A DNA stretch of 64,000 bases from Pseudomonas chlororaphis (GTDB lineage Bacteria > Pseudomonadota > Gammaproteobacteria > Pseudomonadales > Pseudomonadaceae): NCBI RefSeq assembly GCF_003731765.1, contig NZ_MOAL01000004.1:1178001-1242000 (forward strand), given 5' to 3'. Positions 1 through 8,552 of the stretch are shown piece after piece; positions within the stretch are counted from its first letter, which is position 1; each line of letters begins with the position of its first letter. The notes beneath the pieces were generated by a model, which made no database searches, was not told the DNA's origin, and saw only the letters and a list, made by a program, of their open reading frames with translations. Position numbers and translations under genes: made by a program.

Positions 1-1
1 G

Positions 2-856
2 TTATCGGCCATGCGCGGCATGCTCGAACTCTATCTGCAGCGGCATTGGCAGCAACCCGAGTCGGCGCCGCGCCCCTTGATCGGGGTCAGTCGCGAGGAC
101 TTGCACCGTGGCGTCGAGCGAGGTGAATTCATCGCCTACTACCAACCCAAGTTCGAGATGAGCAGCCGCCGTTGTTGCGGCGCCGAAGTGCTGATGCGCT
201 GGCAGCACCCGCAGCACGGGGTGTTGGCCCCGGCGGTGTTTCTCGACGCATTGGAAGCCGAAGGCCTGTTGGATCGGGTGTTCCTGCAGCAACTGGAGCA
301 GGGCATGGCGCTGCAACAGCGCCTGTTGCAAGCGGGCGAACCCCTGGAGCTGGCCTTCAACCTGCAGCCACGGCAACTGGCCTCGAGCGATGTGGTGAAC
401 TGGATTCGCGCGGCCATCGAGCGGCACCGCATCCCGCCGCGCCTGCTGACCTTTGAAATCACCGAGGTCGGCCTGGTGCAGGCCCCGGCCATCAGCCTGG
501 AGAACCTGGTGCGCCTGCGCATGATGGAGTGCAACCTGGCCATCGACGATTTTGGCGCCGGTTATTCCTCCCTGCAGCGCCTGTGCGAGTTGCCCTTCAA
601 CCAGATCAAACTCGATGCCCACTTCGTTCGCGAGCTGGTGAGCCAGCCCCGTTGCCGGGCGGTGGTCGGCGCCGCCCTGGCCCTGGCCCGCAACCTGGAC
701 ATGAGCCTGGTGGTGGAGGGCGTGGAGACGGCCCTGGAGTGCCGCCTCTTGCTGGAAATGGGCTGCACCCTGGGCCAGGGCTATGAATACGCCCGGCCGA
801 TGCCCGAGGCCGACCTGCTGGCCTGGCCCCGTGGCGGCATGCTCACCGGGCAGTAG
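2..856 (+). CDS. EAL-domain cyclic-di-GMP phosphodiesterase, 5' end outside the window
   Basis: The reading frame is open to the left edge, so the N-terminus is missing; an internal ATG lies at 11. The visible part (281 residues from that ATG) is a complete EAL domain. The signature reads EVL near residue 59, and the other catalytic-site motifs are visible: NLQPRQL, FEITE, DDFGAGYSSL, the lysine in QIKLD, VVEGVET and the Gln of LGQGY. All metal and c-di-GMP ligands of the family therefore seem present, so hydrolysis of c-di-GMP to pGpG is the likely activity. Single EAL domains preceded by a receiver domain (RocR type) would fit the missing N-terminus, but that is inference. A short intergenic gap separates it from the next gene on the same strand. 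Confidence 0.88.
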   Translation, partial: LSAMRGMLELYLQRHWQQPESAPRPLIGVSREDLHRGVERGEFIAYYQPKFEMSSRRCCGAEVLMRWQHPQHGVLAPAVFLDALEAEGLLDRVFLQQLEQGMALQQRLLQAGEPLELAFNLQPRQLASSDVVNWIRAAIERHRIPPRLLTFEITEVGLVQAPAISLENLVRLRMMECNLAIDDFGAGYSSLQRLCELPFNQIKLDAHFVRELVSQPRCRAVVGAALALARNLDMSLVVEGVETALECRLLLEMGCTLGQGYEYARPMPEADLLAWPRGGMLTGQ

Positions 857-913
857 ACGAGCGCCTCCGCGGCTGCCAGGCTCGGCATCTTTTTAGCCAA
901 TGTGGAGCACGTC

Positions 914-1405
914 ATGCTGATTGTTTTCAGCGGCTTGCCGGGCACCGGCAAGAGCACGCTGGCCCGCGCCCTGGCCGAACAGTTGCAAGCCACCTGGCTG
1001 CGCATCGACAGCATCGAGCAGGCCCTGCGCGACGAGGGCCTGGCGGCCGTGGGTACGGCCGGTTACCGGGTGGCCAATGCCTTGGCCGAGGCCAACCTGG
1101 GGTTGGGCCTGCGGGTGATTGCCGATGGCGTCAACCCGGTGGCCGAGAGTCGCCAGAACTGGCAGGCGATTGCCCAGCGCCAGGGCGTACCGTTGCTGAA
1201 TATTGAAGTCATCTGTTCGGATCGCGACGAGCATCGGCGCCGGGTCGAGGGCCGCGAATCGCAGGTGCCGGGGCTGGTCTTGCCGACCTGGCAGTCGGTG
1301 CTCGAGCACGACTACCAGGCCTGGGACACGCCGCCCCTGCGCCTGGACAGTGCAGTGTTGTTACCGCACGAGGCGGTCCAGGTGATTGTGCGGCACCTTG
1401 GGTAA
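914..1405 (+). CDS. Small P-loop kinase-like ATP-binding protein
   Basis: A 163-residue protein with a Walker A motif GLPGTGKST close to the N-terminus, followed by a typical small-molecule kinase layout: an LRIDSIEQ strand with an acidic residue after beta-2, and an Arg-rich lid near the centre (DEHRRRVEGRES). It belongs to the AAA_33/zeta-toxin-like P-loop kinases, which phosphorylate small metabolites; the substrate cannot be read from sequence. The ATG at 914 is preferred over the GTG at 902 because GGAG at 904-907 sits six bases upstream of the ATG. It follows the EAL gene by about 57 bases and may share its transcript. No toxin-antitoxin partner is evident. Confidence 0.75.
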   Translation: MLIVFSGLPGTGKSTLARALAEQLQATWLRIDSIEQALRDEGLAAVGTAGYRVANALAEANLGLGLRVIADGVNPVAESRQNWQAIAQRQGVPLLNIEVICSDRDEHRRRVEGRESQVPGLVLPTWQSVLEHDYQAWDTPPLRLDSAVLLPHEAVQVIVRHLG

Positions 1406-2130
1406 ATCCGCGGAGATAGCGGAAAAATCTGCGATCAGGCTGGATTTCAGGGCATTACGCCCCTGGCTGGTGCGTAATGCCGAACATAAACAGTGCGCGG
1501 AGGGGGCGGTAGACGGGCAGCGTGGTGCCTGGGTTACGCCGGTGCACGCTGCCGGTTGGGTAAAAAAGTCCCGTTAACAGGGCAAAAAAAACCGTTCCCG
1601 GGCTTTCTGCACTTTTTTTGTTCGCGCCAGGGTTGTGCAGGGCCCTGGCGCGGGCCCCTGGACTTAAACGGTTCAGTGCTTCACCCCTGGCGTGTCGCCT
1701 GAATGAAATAAAATGTCGCCTTATCAATGACTTTGAGCGCTGGGCGACTTTCTTCACGGCGATCCGGGTTTTGGGCATAGCGATTGCTAACCCTCTATCA
1801 GGGCTTGGTAAATTTCTTGCCAGCCCTCCCTGGCATTCAGGCCCCAGGCGGGCCCGCCGCGATCTTTCAAATCGACGTTCCCATTCAATCCCAAGGCTGA
1901 CCCCTGCCATGCACCCATGGCGGTCAGGGCGCCCAGGGCTTGCCGGAAAAAAGGCGCACACCCTGCACCTTGTCCAGGGCGCCGATTCGCGGGGATTTTT
2001 CAGGTTGGATATCGACCACGCACAGTGAGGTGCTTCATTACCGGGTAGCAGACAAGCACGTAAGGCCGAACCTATTGGAATAGAAAAGTGTGCATAAAAA
2101 GCCGTTTAAACCACGGCGAGGAGTTGGGGT
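1406..2130. other. 725-bp intergenic region without a supported gene
   Basis: Several open frames cross this stretch on both strands, but none has a ribosome binding site together with protein-like composition. It holds runs of A and T (1562-1620), an inverted repeat at 1623-1652, and at its right end the ribosome binding site GGCGAGGAG (2115-2123) for the ATP-grasp gene. The promoter of the downstream operon should lie here; I could not identify convincing -35/-10 elements. Confidence 0.6.
1623..1652. repeat. Perfect 10-bp inverted repeat (hairpin)
   Basis: CGCGCCAGGG at 1623-1632 is the exact reverse complement of CCCTGGCGCG at 1643-1652, with a 10-base loop. No T-run follows on either strand, so it is not a standard intrinsic terminator. 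It could be a structured 5' leader element or a protein-binding palindrome. Confidence 0.5.
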
Positions 2131-3540
2131 ATGTCCCGTGCTTTTTTTAATGAAATGTATGACGCCAGCGGGGGCTGCCGCCCGCATTATCGAGAGTTCG
2201 CCCGCTGGTTGGCGGACACCCCTCTGGAGCTGCTGGAGCAGCGTCGCCGCGAAGCCGACCTGTTGTTCCATCGCGCTGGCATCACCTTCACCCTGTACGG
2301 CGACGAGCAGGGCACCGAACGCCTGATCCCCTTCGACATCATCCCCCGCAGCATCAAGGCCAGCGAATGGCAGAGCGTGGAACGCGGCTGTATCCAGCGA
2401 GTCCAGGCCCTCAACATGTTCCTCGCGGACATCTACCACGGCCAGCGCATCCTCAAGGAAGGCATCATTCCCGCCGAACAGGTGCTGGCCAACGAGGGCT
2501 ATCAGATGGCCATGCGTGGCCTGGACCTGCACCGCGGCATCTACGCACACATTGCCGGGGTCGACCTGGTGCGTGATGGCGACGGCAGTTACTACGTCCT
2601 CGAAGACAACCTGCGAACGCCCAGCGGCGTGAGCTACATGCTCGAAGACCGCAAAATGATGATGCGTCTGTTCCCCGAGCTGTTTGCCGCCCAGCGCGTG
2701 GCGCCCATCGACCACTACCCGAACCTGCTGCTGGACACCCTCAAGAGCTCCAGCCCCCTGGACAATCCCACGGTGGTGGTGCTGACCCCGGGCCGCTTCA
2801 ACAGCGCCTATTTCGAACATGCGTTCCTGGCCCGGGAGATGGGCGTGGAGCTGGTGGAAGGCGCCGACCTGTTTGTGCGTGATGACCGGGTGTTCATGCG
2901 CACCACCTCCGGCGCGCAAGCGGTGGACGTGATCTATCGCCGCCTCGACGATGCCTACCTCGACCCGCTGTCGTTCAATCCCGACTCCATGCTCGGGGTG
3001 CCGGGGCTGATTGCCGCCTACCGCTCGGGCAACGTGGTGCTGGCCAACGCTGTGGGCACCGGGGTCGCCGACGACAAGTCGATTTACCCCTATGTGGACG
3101 AGATGATCCGCTTCTACCTCAGCGAAGAGCCGATCCTCAAGAACGTGCCCACCTGGCAGTGCCGCAAGCCTGCCGAACTGTCCCATGTGCTGGCCAACCT
3201 GCCAGACCTGGTGGTCAAGGAAACCCAGGGTTCCGGCGGCTACGGCATGCTCGTGGGCCCAGCGGCCACGGCGGCGGAGATCGAGGATTTCCGCGCCCGG
3301 CTCAAGGCCCGCCCCGAGGCCTACATCGCCCAACCGACCCTGTCGCTGTCCACGTGCCCGACCTTTGTCGAAAGCGGCATTGCCCCGCGGCACATCGACC
3401 TGCGCCCATTCGTACTTTCAGGCAGCGAAACCCGCCTGGTGCCCGGCGGCCTGACCCGCGTGGCCCTGCGCGAAGGCTCGCTGGTGGTGAACTCGTCCCA
3501 GGGCGGCGGCACCAAAGACACCTGGGTAGTGGAGGACTGA
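2131..3540 (+). CDS. Circularly permuted ATP-grasp family protein (DUF404/DUF407 type)
   Basis: A 469-residue soluble protein matching the circularly permuted ATP-grasp family that is encoded next to alpha-E and transglutaminase-like proteins. Family features visible include an FDIIPR segment followed by a helix near residue 65, LEDNLRTPSGVSY (about 165), VVKETQGSGGYGM (about 361) and a C-terminal SSQGGGTKDTWV. ATP-grasp enzymes form amide or peptide bonds through acyl-phosphates, so a peptide-ligase-like role is predicted from the family; the substrate is unknown. The ATG at 2131 follows GGCGAGGAG at a good distance. It is first in an operon: the alpha-E gene starts three bases after its stop. 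Confidence 0.88.
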   Translation: MSRAFFNEMYDASGGCRPHYREFARWLADTPLELLEQRRREADLLFHRAGITFTLYGDEQGTERLIPFDIIPRSIKASEWQSVERGCIQRVQALNMFLADIYHGQRILKEGIIPAEQVLANEGYQMAMRGLDLHRGIYAHIAGVDLVRDGDGSYYVLEDNLRTPSGVSYMLEDRKMMMRLFPELFAAQRVAPIDHYPNLLLDTLKSSSPLDNPTVVVLTPGRFNSAYFEHAFLAREMGVELVEGADLFVRDDRVFMRTTSGAQAVDVIYRRLDDAYLDPLSFNPDSMLGVPGLIAAYRSGNVVLANAVGTGVADDKSIYPYVDEMIRFYLSEEPILKNVPTWQCRKPAELSHVLANLPDLVVKETQGSGGYGMLVGPAATAAEIEDFRARLKARPEAYIAQPTLSLSTCPTFVESGIAPRHIDLRPFVLSGSETRLVPGGLTRVALREGSLVVNSSQGGGTKDTWVVED

Positions 3541-3543
3541 CAC

Positions 3544-4494
3544 ATGCTTTCAAGAACCGCTGCGGACCTCTATTGGATGTCCCGTTACCTGGAGCGCGCG
3601 GAGAACCTGGCGCGCATGCTCGAGGTCAGTTATTCCCTGTCGCTGATGCCCCAGGCCGGGCGGGGCGACGGTCGCGCCGAGCTGGCCATGTCGCTGCTGG
3701 CGGCCGGCACCCTGGATGACTACAACCAGCGTTACGGTGAACTCAACACCGAGCGCATGCTGCATTTCTTCGCCCTCGACGAGACCAACCCGGGGAGCAT
3801 CTATTGCTGCCTGCGCGCGGCGCGCAGCAATGCCCACGCGGTGCGCGGGCGCATCACCGCCGACATGTGGGAGAACATCAACGCCACTTGGCTGGAGATG
3901 CGCAACATCGCCAGCAACGGCCTGGGGCGCTACGGCATCAGCCAGTTCTGCGAGTGGGTCAAGGAGCGTTCGCACCTGTTCCGTGGCGCCACCTCGGGCA
4001 CCATCATGCGCAACGATGCGTATTGCTTCATTCGCCTGGGGACCTTTATCGAGCGGGCCGACAACACCCTGCGCCTGCTGGATGCGCGTTATGAAATGTT
4101 CGGCGAGGAATCCGAGGAGGTCAGCGACAACTCGGCCCGTGGCTATTACCAGTGGAGCGCCTTGCTCCGCGCCTTGTCGTCGTTCGAGGCGTTCAACGAA
4201 ATCTACCGCAACGCCCCGGGGGCCGAGCAGGTGTCCGAGATGCTGTTGCTGCGCGCCGATGTGCCGCGCTCCCTGCACGCCTGTGTCGAGGAGCTGGACC
4301 ACATCCTCGCCAGCCTGCCGGGCAACAACGGCCGTCCGGCCCAGCGCCTGGCCGCCGAGCTGAACGCGCGGCTGCGCTACACCGGGATCGACGAGATCCT
4401 GGCCTCGGGGCTGCACCTGTGGCTCACCGAATACATTGCGCAGATCCGCCACCTGGGTCAGACCGTGCACGAATCCTATCTGGAGGTCGTATGA
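3544..4494 (+). CDS. Alpha-E domain-containing protein (DUF403)
   Basis: A 316-residue, mainly helical protein starting with LSRTAADLYWMSRYLERAEN, the hallmark N-terminus of alpha-E (DUF403) proteins. It is rich in Glu and Arg and has no signal peptide or membrane segments. Family members almost always travel with circularly permuted ATP-grasp and transglutaminase-like proteins and were predicted by comparative genomics to be part of a peptide-modifying or peptide-forming system; no reaction is established. It begins three bases after the ATP-grasp stop and its TGA overlaps the ATG of the next gene (ATGA), which indicates translational coupling. Confidence 0.88.
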   Translation: MLSRTAADLYWMSRYLERAENLARMLEVSYSLSLMPQAGRGDGRAELAMSLLAAGTLDDYNQRYGELNTERMLHFFALDETNPGSIYCCLRAARSNAHAVRGRITADMWENINATWLEMRNIASNGLGRYGISQFCEWVKERSHLFRGATSGTIMRNDAYCFIRLGTFIERADNTLRLLDARYEMFGEESEEVSDNSARGYYQWSALLRALSSFEAFNEIYRNAPGAEQVSEMLLLRADVPRSLHACVEELDHILASLPGNNGRPAQRLAAELNARLRYTGIDEILASGLHLWLTEYIAQIRHLGQTVHESYLEVV

Positions 4495-5288
4495 AACTTT
4501 CCATACGTCACGACACCACCTACAGCTACGCCGATGAAGTCTGCACCAGCATCCAGTTCCTGCGCCTGACGCCGCAGAACAGCGAGCGCCAGCGAATCCT
4601 TCAGTGGCACCTGGAGCTGCCGCGCCGGGTGCGCAGCCAGCTCGACCCTTACGGCAACATCCTCCATGTGCTGACCCTGGATGAACCCCACGGCGCGATC
4701 GTGCTGACGGCGTACGGCGAGGTGGAAATCGACCCGCTGCGGGACGTGGAGGGGGACGAGCAATCGCCGCTGCCATTCCTGCGCACCAGCCGCCTGACCC
4801 AGGCCGATGAGGCGCTGACGGCCTTTGCTGTGCAGCACTGCGGCGAGCGTCGGGACCGCCAGGCGCTGACCGAGCTGATGCAGGCCCTGGGTGCGCACAT
4901 GCCCTACAGCCCGGGCGCCACCGAAGTCAGCAGCAGCGCCGCCGAGGCCTTTGCCGGCCGCGCCGGGGTCTGCCAGGACCACACCCATGTGTTCCTGGCC
5001 TGCGCCCGCAGCCTGGGGATTCCGGCGCGCTATGTGTCCGGCTACCTGTGCACCGAAGACCAGAGCCACCTGGCCAGTCACGCCTGGGCCGAAGCCTGGC
5101 TGGATGACGGCTGGTACAGCTTCGACGTGACCAACCAGCTGATTCGTCCGGAGCGCCACCTGAAGCTTGCGGTGGGTCTGGATTACCTCGACGCCTGCCC
5201 AGTACGGGGCATGCGCCGCGGCGGCGGGGCGGAGCAGATGCTGGCACGGGTCCAGGTCAGTTCCATGGTCCAGGTGCAACTGCAGTAG
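4491..5288 (+). CDS. Transglutaminase-like cysteine protease family protein
   Basis: A 265-residue protein with the bacterial transglutaminase-like N-terminal beta domain (IRHDTTYSYADEV at the start) and a transglutaminase core. The catalytic triad is visible as Cys161 in AGVCQDHTH, His197 in ASHAWAEAW and Asp212 in SFDVTN. Members act as thiol peptidases or amide-exchange enzymes, so in this context it may hydrolyse or transfer the peptide product of the ATP-grasp enzyme (inference). The ATG overlaps the stop of the alpha-E gene by four bases. No signal peptide is seen, so it is probably cytoplasmic like its two partners. Confidence 0.9.
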   Translation: MKLSIRHDTTYSYADEVCTSIQFLRLTPQNSERQRILQWHLELPRRVRSQLDPYGNILHVLTLDEPHGAIVLTAYGEVEIDPLRDVEGDEQSPLPFLRTSRLTQADEALTAFAVQHCGERRDRQALTELMQALGAHMPYSPGATEVSSSAAEAFAGRAGVCQDHTHVFLACARSLGIPARYVSGYLCTEDQSHLASHAWAEAWLDDGWYSFDVTNQLIRPERHLKLAVGLDYLDACPVRGMRRGGGAEQMLARVQVSSMVQVQLQ

Positions 5289-5410
5289 AACTTTGAGCGC
5301 CGCCTGCAGCCAGCACGGCGGCGCAACCCTCCACCTCGGCACTGCCGGGGTCATCAGGCGCCACAGGAGTAGCGACGATCAGCGTTCACGAACACCGCCA
5401 GCGTCTGGCA

Positions 5411-5674
5411 TTGCAGGCCTATGTCGAGGCCCGGCCGGCTCTGCGTCAGCAGTTGGCCACACTGCCGCTGGCGCAGCACGCGGCCTACGTGCAGCAGGCC
5501 CTGGATGAGGAGGCCGCGGCGTTGCACATCGCGCCGTGGGAATTGCACTTGCAACTGCTGGCCAGCAGCCCCGAGGAACTGGCGGCCTTGCAGTTGGCCG
5601 CCCACCGCGAGATTGCCGAATTCGCCAATATGCCGTGGGCCGAGTACTGCGCCCTGACCGGGTGCAAGGCCTAG
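5411..5674 (+). CDS. Small conserved-looking acidic protein (possibly DUF6388 type), start uncertain
   Basis: An 87-residue helical protein ending in EIAEFANMPWAEYCALTGC, in the style of the small DUF6388 proteins common in pseudomonads (family name from memory, untested). The first standard start codon is the TTG at 5411, which has no ribosome binding site. The frame stays open upstream and reads SVHEHRQRLALQAYVEARP, and a good GGAG (5366-5369) lies five bases before an in-frame ACG (5375) and eight before an ATC (5378). The real start may therefore be non-standard, or the ATG may have been lost by mutation or base-call error. It lies 122 bases after the transglutaminase gene on the same strand. 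Confidence 0.6.
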   Translation: MQAYVEARPALRQQLATLPLAQHAAYVQQALDEEAAALHIAPWELHLQLLASSPEELAALQLAAHREIAEFANMPWAEYCALTGCKA

Positions 5675-5681
5675 TCGCGGC

Positions 5682-6479
5682 TCAGCTCGCCCTGGGGTCT
5701 TGATAGTCCCGGCACCAGGAGCTGCCGTAACGGTCGAGCAAGGCTTGGCTCAACAGCTCGGTATCGGCAGCGTCGCTGAAGCGGAACAAGGTCCAGACCA
5801 GGGGCCGCACCAACTGGTCGCGCGTGCGGTACTGGGGGATATCGACAATGTGCTCGGCGTGCTGGTTGAACCACTGTTCGAGCAAGCGTTGAGAGGCGTG
5901 GTCCGCACCCAGCAGAAATACCCACAACACCCCCAGCAGGTCCAGGTCCCAACTGAGCATGGGGCGGTCGAAATCCACCGCCGCCAGAGGCACGCGATGC
6001 AGCAGGCCGGCCAGCTCGGCATGCAGCCAGGGGTCTTCGGCGAACTCGCTCTTAAGCTTGGCTTTTTTGCTTAGCATGCCTGGCTGGTGCGAGAAGCGCC
6101 TGGCCTGATTGAGCAGCGCCAGCTTGCGCGAGTACCCCGGCAACGACAGCTCGCCGTCGAACAGCAGGCGCATGACCCAGCGCTTGAGCCGGCAGCGCGG
6201 GTAGCTTTCTTGCTCCAGCACCACGGCGACCCGCGCGGCGGCCTGGGTCAGCAACGGCCAATGGAGCGGCTTGTTGATGGGCGGGGTCTGGCCATCGAGC
6301 AGCAGGTAGTAATAGAAGTCTTCCAGGGTGCTGTCAGGCAGGTCCTTGGGGGGCTTTCTGCTCAGTGGGGTGATTGCCGGGTGATGCATACAGGCGTAGT
6401 CGTTGTAGCTCAGTCCTTGCTCGAAACTGGCTTGGCCGGAGGCGATAAAGCGCTCCACGGTCTGCGTGCTGGAGGTCAT
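5682..6479 (-). CDS. Uncharacterized 265-residue protein
   Basis: A soluble protein without recognised motifs, rich in Leu, Arg and Trp; segments such as LEDFYYYLLLDGQTPP and SWDLDLLGVLWVFLLGADHA look like helices of a globular domain, and there is no signal peptide. I do not recognise its family. The ATG at 6479 is preceded by an AGGA seven bases upstream. The gene is convergent with the small protein gene before it (seven bases between stops) and lies 60 bases downstream of the AraC regulator on the same strand, so it may be cotranscribed with that regulator. Codon use is like that of its neighbours, which argues that it is a real gene. Confidence 0.72.
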   Translation of the reverse strand: MTSSTQTVERFIASGQASFEQGLSYNDYACMHHPAITPLSRKPPKDLPDSTLEDFYYYLLLDGQTPPINKPLHWPLLTQAAARVAVVLEQESYPRCRLKRWVMRLLFDGELSLPGYSRKLALLNQARRFSHQPGMLSKKAKLKSEFAEDPWLHAELAGLLHRVPLAAVDFDRPMLSWDLDLLGVLWVFLLGADHASQRLLEQWFNQHAEHIVDIPQYRTRDQLVRPLVWTLFRFSDAADTELLSQALLDRYGSSWCRDYQDPRAS

Positions 6480-6539
6480 GGGCCGTCCTGGGCGAGAGGG
6501 GGGCGCCAGTATAAGAAAAAACCGCCACGCCGTGGCCGC

Positions 6540-7346
6540 TCAATGTGGGGTCAGGTAGGCCTTGCGGTATTCGTCGGGGGTGTTGCCCATCATCTTGCGG
6601 AACATGCTGATAAAGGCCGAGGCGCTGCTGTAGCCAAGGTCCAGGCCGATGGTTTCCACGCTCTGGCCCTGTTCCAGCAGGGCCAGGGCCTGCACCACCC
6701 TTAGCCGTTGGCGCCATTCACTCAAGGACATGCCCAGGTCGCGCTGGCTGCGACGCATCAGGGTGCGCTCGGTGGTGTTGGCTGCGTGGGCCAATTGCGG
6801 CAGCGAACGCGGGTCGCCGGGGTTGGCTTTCAGGGCCTCCAGCACGGGCCCCAGCAACGGGTCCACCGAGGACGGCAGGTAGCTGCCGGCGCACGGGGTG
6901 CTGGACAGCTTGTCCACCAGTACCTGCAACAGGCGCTGGTGCTGGGGGCTTTGCGGCAGCCCTGGCGGCGCCTGGCGCAGGTCATTGAGCAGGGCCAGGA
7001 TCAGCGGGCTGACGGTCAGCGCGCAATGCTTGGCCGGCAACGCATCGCACAGCTCGACGGCCAAATACAGGGAGCAATGACAGGCCTGCTGATGATTGAA
7101 GCCGATATGCTCGACATTCGGCGGCAACCAGATGCCGTATTGGGGTGGCGCCAAGTAGTGGTGGTCATCGAGCTGGATCTCCATCACGCCGCTGTAGGAA
7201 TAGACGAACTCGCCCCAGGCGTGGCTGTGCCGGGGGTAGGTGGCGTGGGCCGGCAATTGCGCGCTGCGAAAGAAAATCGGCGCCGGCAAGGCATCGTTGT
7301 ACGGTGCAAAGTGCAGGTAGTGGGCAAGGTTGTTCACGATGGGCAC
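6540..7346 (-). CDS. AraC-family transcriptional regulator with N-terminal cupin
   Basis: A 268-residue regulator. The N-terminal half is a cupin-like sensor (PRHSHAWGEFVYSYSGVMEI, with LPPNVEH further on), and the C-terminal 100 residues hold the two AraC helix-turn-helix motifs, ending with the diagnostic LDLGYSSASAFISMFRKMMGNTPDEYRK. The start appears to be a GTG (MPIVNN). It is divergently transcribed from the EamA exporter across about 100 bases, the usual arrangement in which the regulator controls the exporter and itself. The inducer is unknown. This organisation resembles many small-molecule export pairs in Pseudomonas. Confidence 0.9.
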   Translation of the reverse strand: MPIVNNLAHYLHFAPYNDALPAPIFFRSAQLPAHATYPRHSHAWGEFVYSYSGVMEIQLDDHHYLAPPQYGIWLPPNVEHIGFNHQQACHCSLYLAVELCDALPAKHCALTVSPLILALLNDLRQAPPGLPQSPQHQRLLQVLVDKLSSTPCAGSYLPSSVDPLLGPVLEALKANPGDPRSLPQLAHAANTTERTLMRRSQRDLGMSLSEWRQRLRVVQALALLEQGQSVETIGLDLGYSSASAFISMFRKMMGNTPDEYRKAYLTPH

Positions 7347-7449
7347 CGGCTTGGCGGATAAGTGCGATGGATTGTCGGATTGGCACTATATCTAGGAAAA
7401 CTGTCAGCCTGACAATCCCCCATCACGTTCCCCCGACCAAGGACCCACC

Positions 7450-8430
7450 ATGGCACCCCGCCAGACACTCGATGGACCCGCCTTCGGCCTTATGGTGTTG
7501 CTCTGCGCCCTTTGGGGTTTTCAGCAGGTAACGCTCAAGGCCACCGCGATGGACATTGCGCCCATCCTGCAGATTGCCCTGCGCTCCGCCGGAGCTGCGT
7601 TGCTGGTGGGGTTGCTGATGAGCGTGCGCCGCGAAACCCTCGGCCTGGCCAGCGGCCACTGGCGTCCGGGGCTGGTGGTGGGCGGCCTGTTCGCCCTGGA
7701 ATTTCTGCTGGTGGGCGAGGGGCTGCGGCACACCACGGCCTCCCACATGGTGATCTTTCTCTACACCGCGCCGATCTTTGCCGCCCTGGGCCTGCACTGG
7801 AAACTGCCCTCTGAACGCCTCAAGGCGGCGCAATGGCTGGGCATCGCCGTGGCGTTTGCCGGGGTGGTGGTGGCCTTCACCCGTCCTGCCAGCGCGGCAC
7901 CGTCGGCGAGCAGCCTGTTGGGCGATGGCCTGGGGATCCTCGCCGGCGCCGCCTGGGGCGCCACCACCGTGGTGGTGCGCTGCTCGCAACTGGCTACCAG
8001 CCCGACCACCCGCACCTTGCAATACCAATTGCTCGGTGCCGCCCTCTGGCTGTCCCTGGCGGCGCTGGCCACCGGACAACTCACGGTGCATTTCACGCCC
8101 GTGGTGTGGGGCAGCCTGGCGTTCCAGGTGCTGCTGGTGTCCTTTGCCAGCTTCCTGATCTGGTTCAGCCTGCTGCGCCGCTACCTGGCGTCGCGCCTCG
8201 GCGTCCTGTCATTCATGACCCCGCTGTTCGGCGTGGGGTTTGGCGTGTGGCTACTGGATGAGCCCCTGGAACCCAACTTCATCGTCGGCGCCTTGCTGGT
8301 GCTGGCAGGCATCGTCCTGGTGAGCGGCTATGAATGGCTACAGCAGCGTCTGTCCACCCGCCGCGCCAGCACCAGTGACCACGCCAGCTGCGGACTGGCC
8401 GACGATAAAGGCCGGACGGGGCGTTTGTAG
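7450..8430 (+). CDS. EamA/DMT-family inner-membrane exporter
   Basis: A 326-residue hydrophobic protein with two repeats of five transmembrane helices (EamA domains), for example VLLCALWGFQQVTLKA and GDGLGILAGAAWGATTVVVRCS at the start of each half. Members of the drug/metabolite transporter superfamily export amino acids, nucleosides or other metabolites; the substrate is not deducible. The ATG follows AAGGA at a correct distance. The divergent AraC gene is the likely regulator. The soluble tail after residue 300, rich in Arg, Ser and Asp, is cytoplasmic by the positive-inside rule. Confidence 0.9.
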   Translation: MAPRQTLDGPAFGLMVLLCALWGFQQVTLKATAMDIAPILQIALRSAGAALLVGLLMSVRRETLGLASGHWRPGLVVGGLFALEFLLVGEGLRHTTASHMVIFLYTAPIFAALGLHWKLPSERLKAAQWLGIAVAFAGVVVAFTRPASAAPSASSLLGDGLGILAGAAWGATTVVVRCSQLATSPTTRTLQYQLLGAALWLSLAALATGQLTVHFTPVVWGSLAFQVLLVSFASFLIWFSLLRRYLASRLGVLSFMTPLFGVGFGVWLLDEPLEPNFIVGALLVLAGIVLVSGYEWLQQRLSTRRASTSDHASCGLADDKGRTGRL

Positions 8431-8552
8431 GTGGGGTAGGGCGAAGACAACCCAGGCGTCACTCGCCCTGCCTGCAGTGGGCAGGCGCTTGCATGGTGCA
8501 TCCCCGAGGATTGCCGTAGCCTTGCGGGCTTTGCACCGTTTGAGGGAGCTGC

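Noticed and set aside
1611..1652. Possible intrinsic terminator formed by the T-run and the inverted repeat.
   Set aside because: The T-run precedes the hairpin on the plus strand, and no T-run follows it on either strand, so the order is wrong for a terminator.
1455..1961. 168-codon minus-strand frame in the intergenic region after the kinase-like gene.
   Set aside because: No ribosome binding site and no protein-like features; the opposite-strand frame at 1618-2028 is equally weak.
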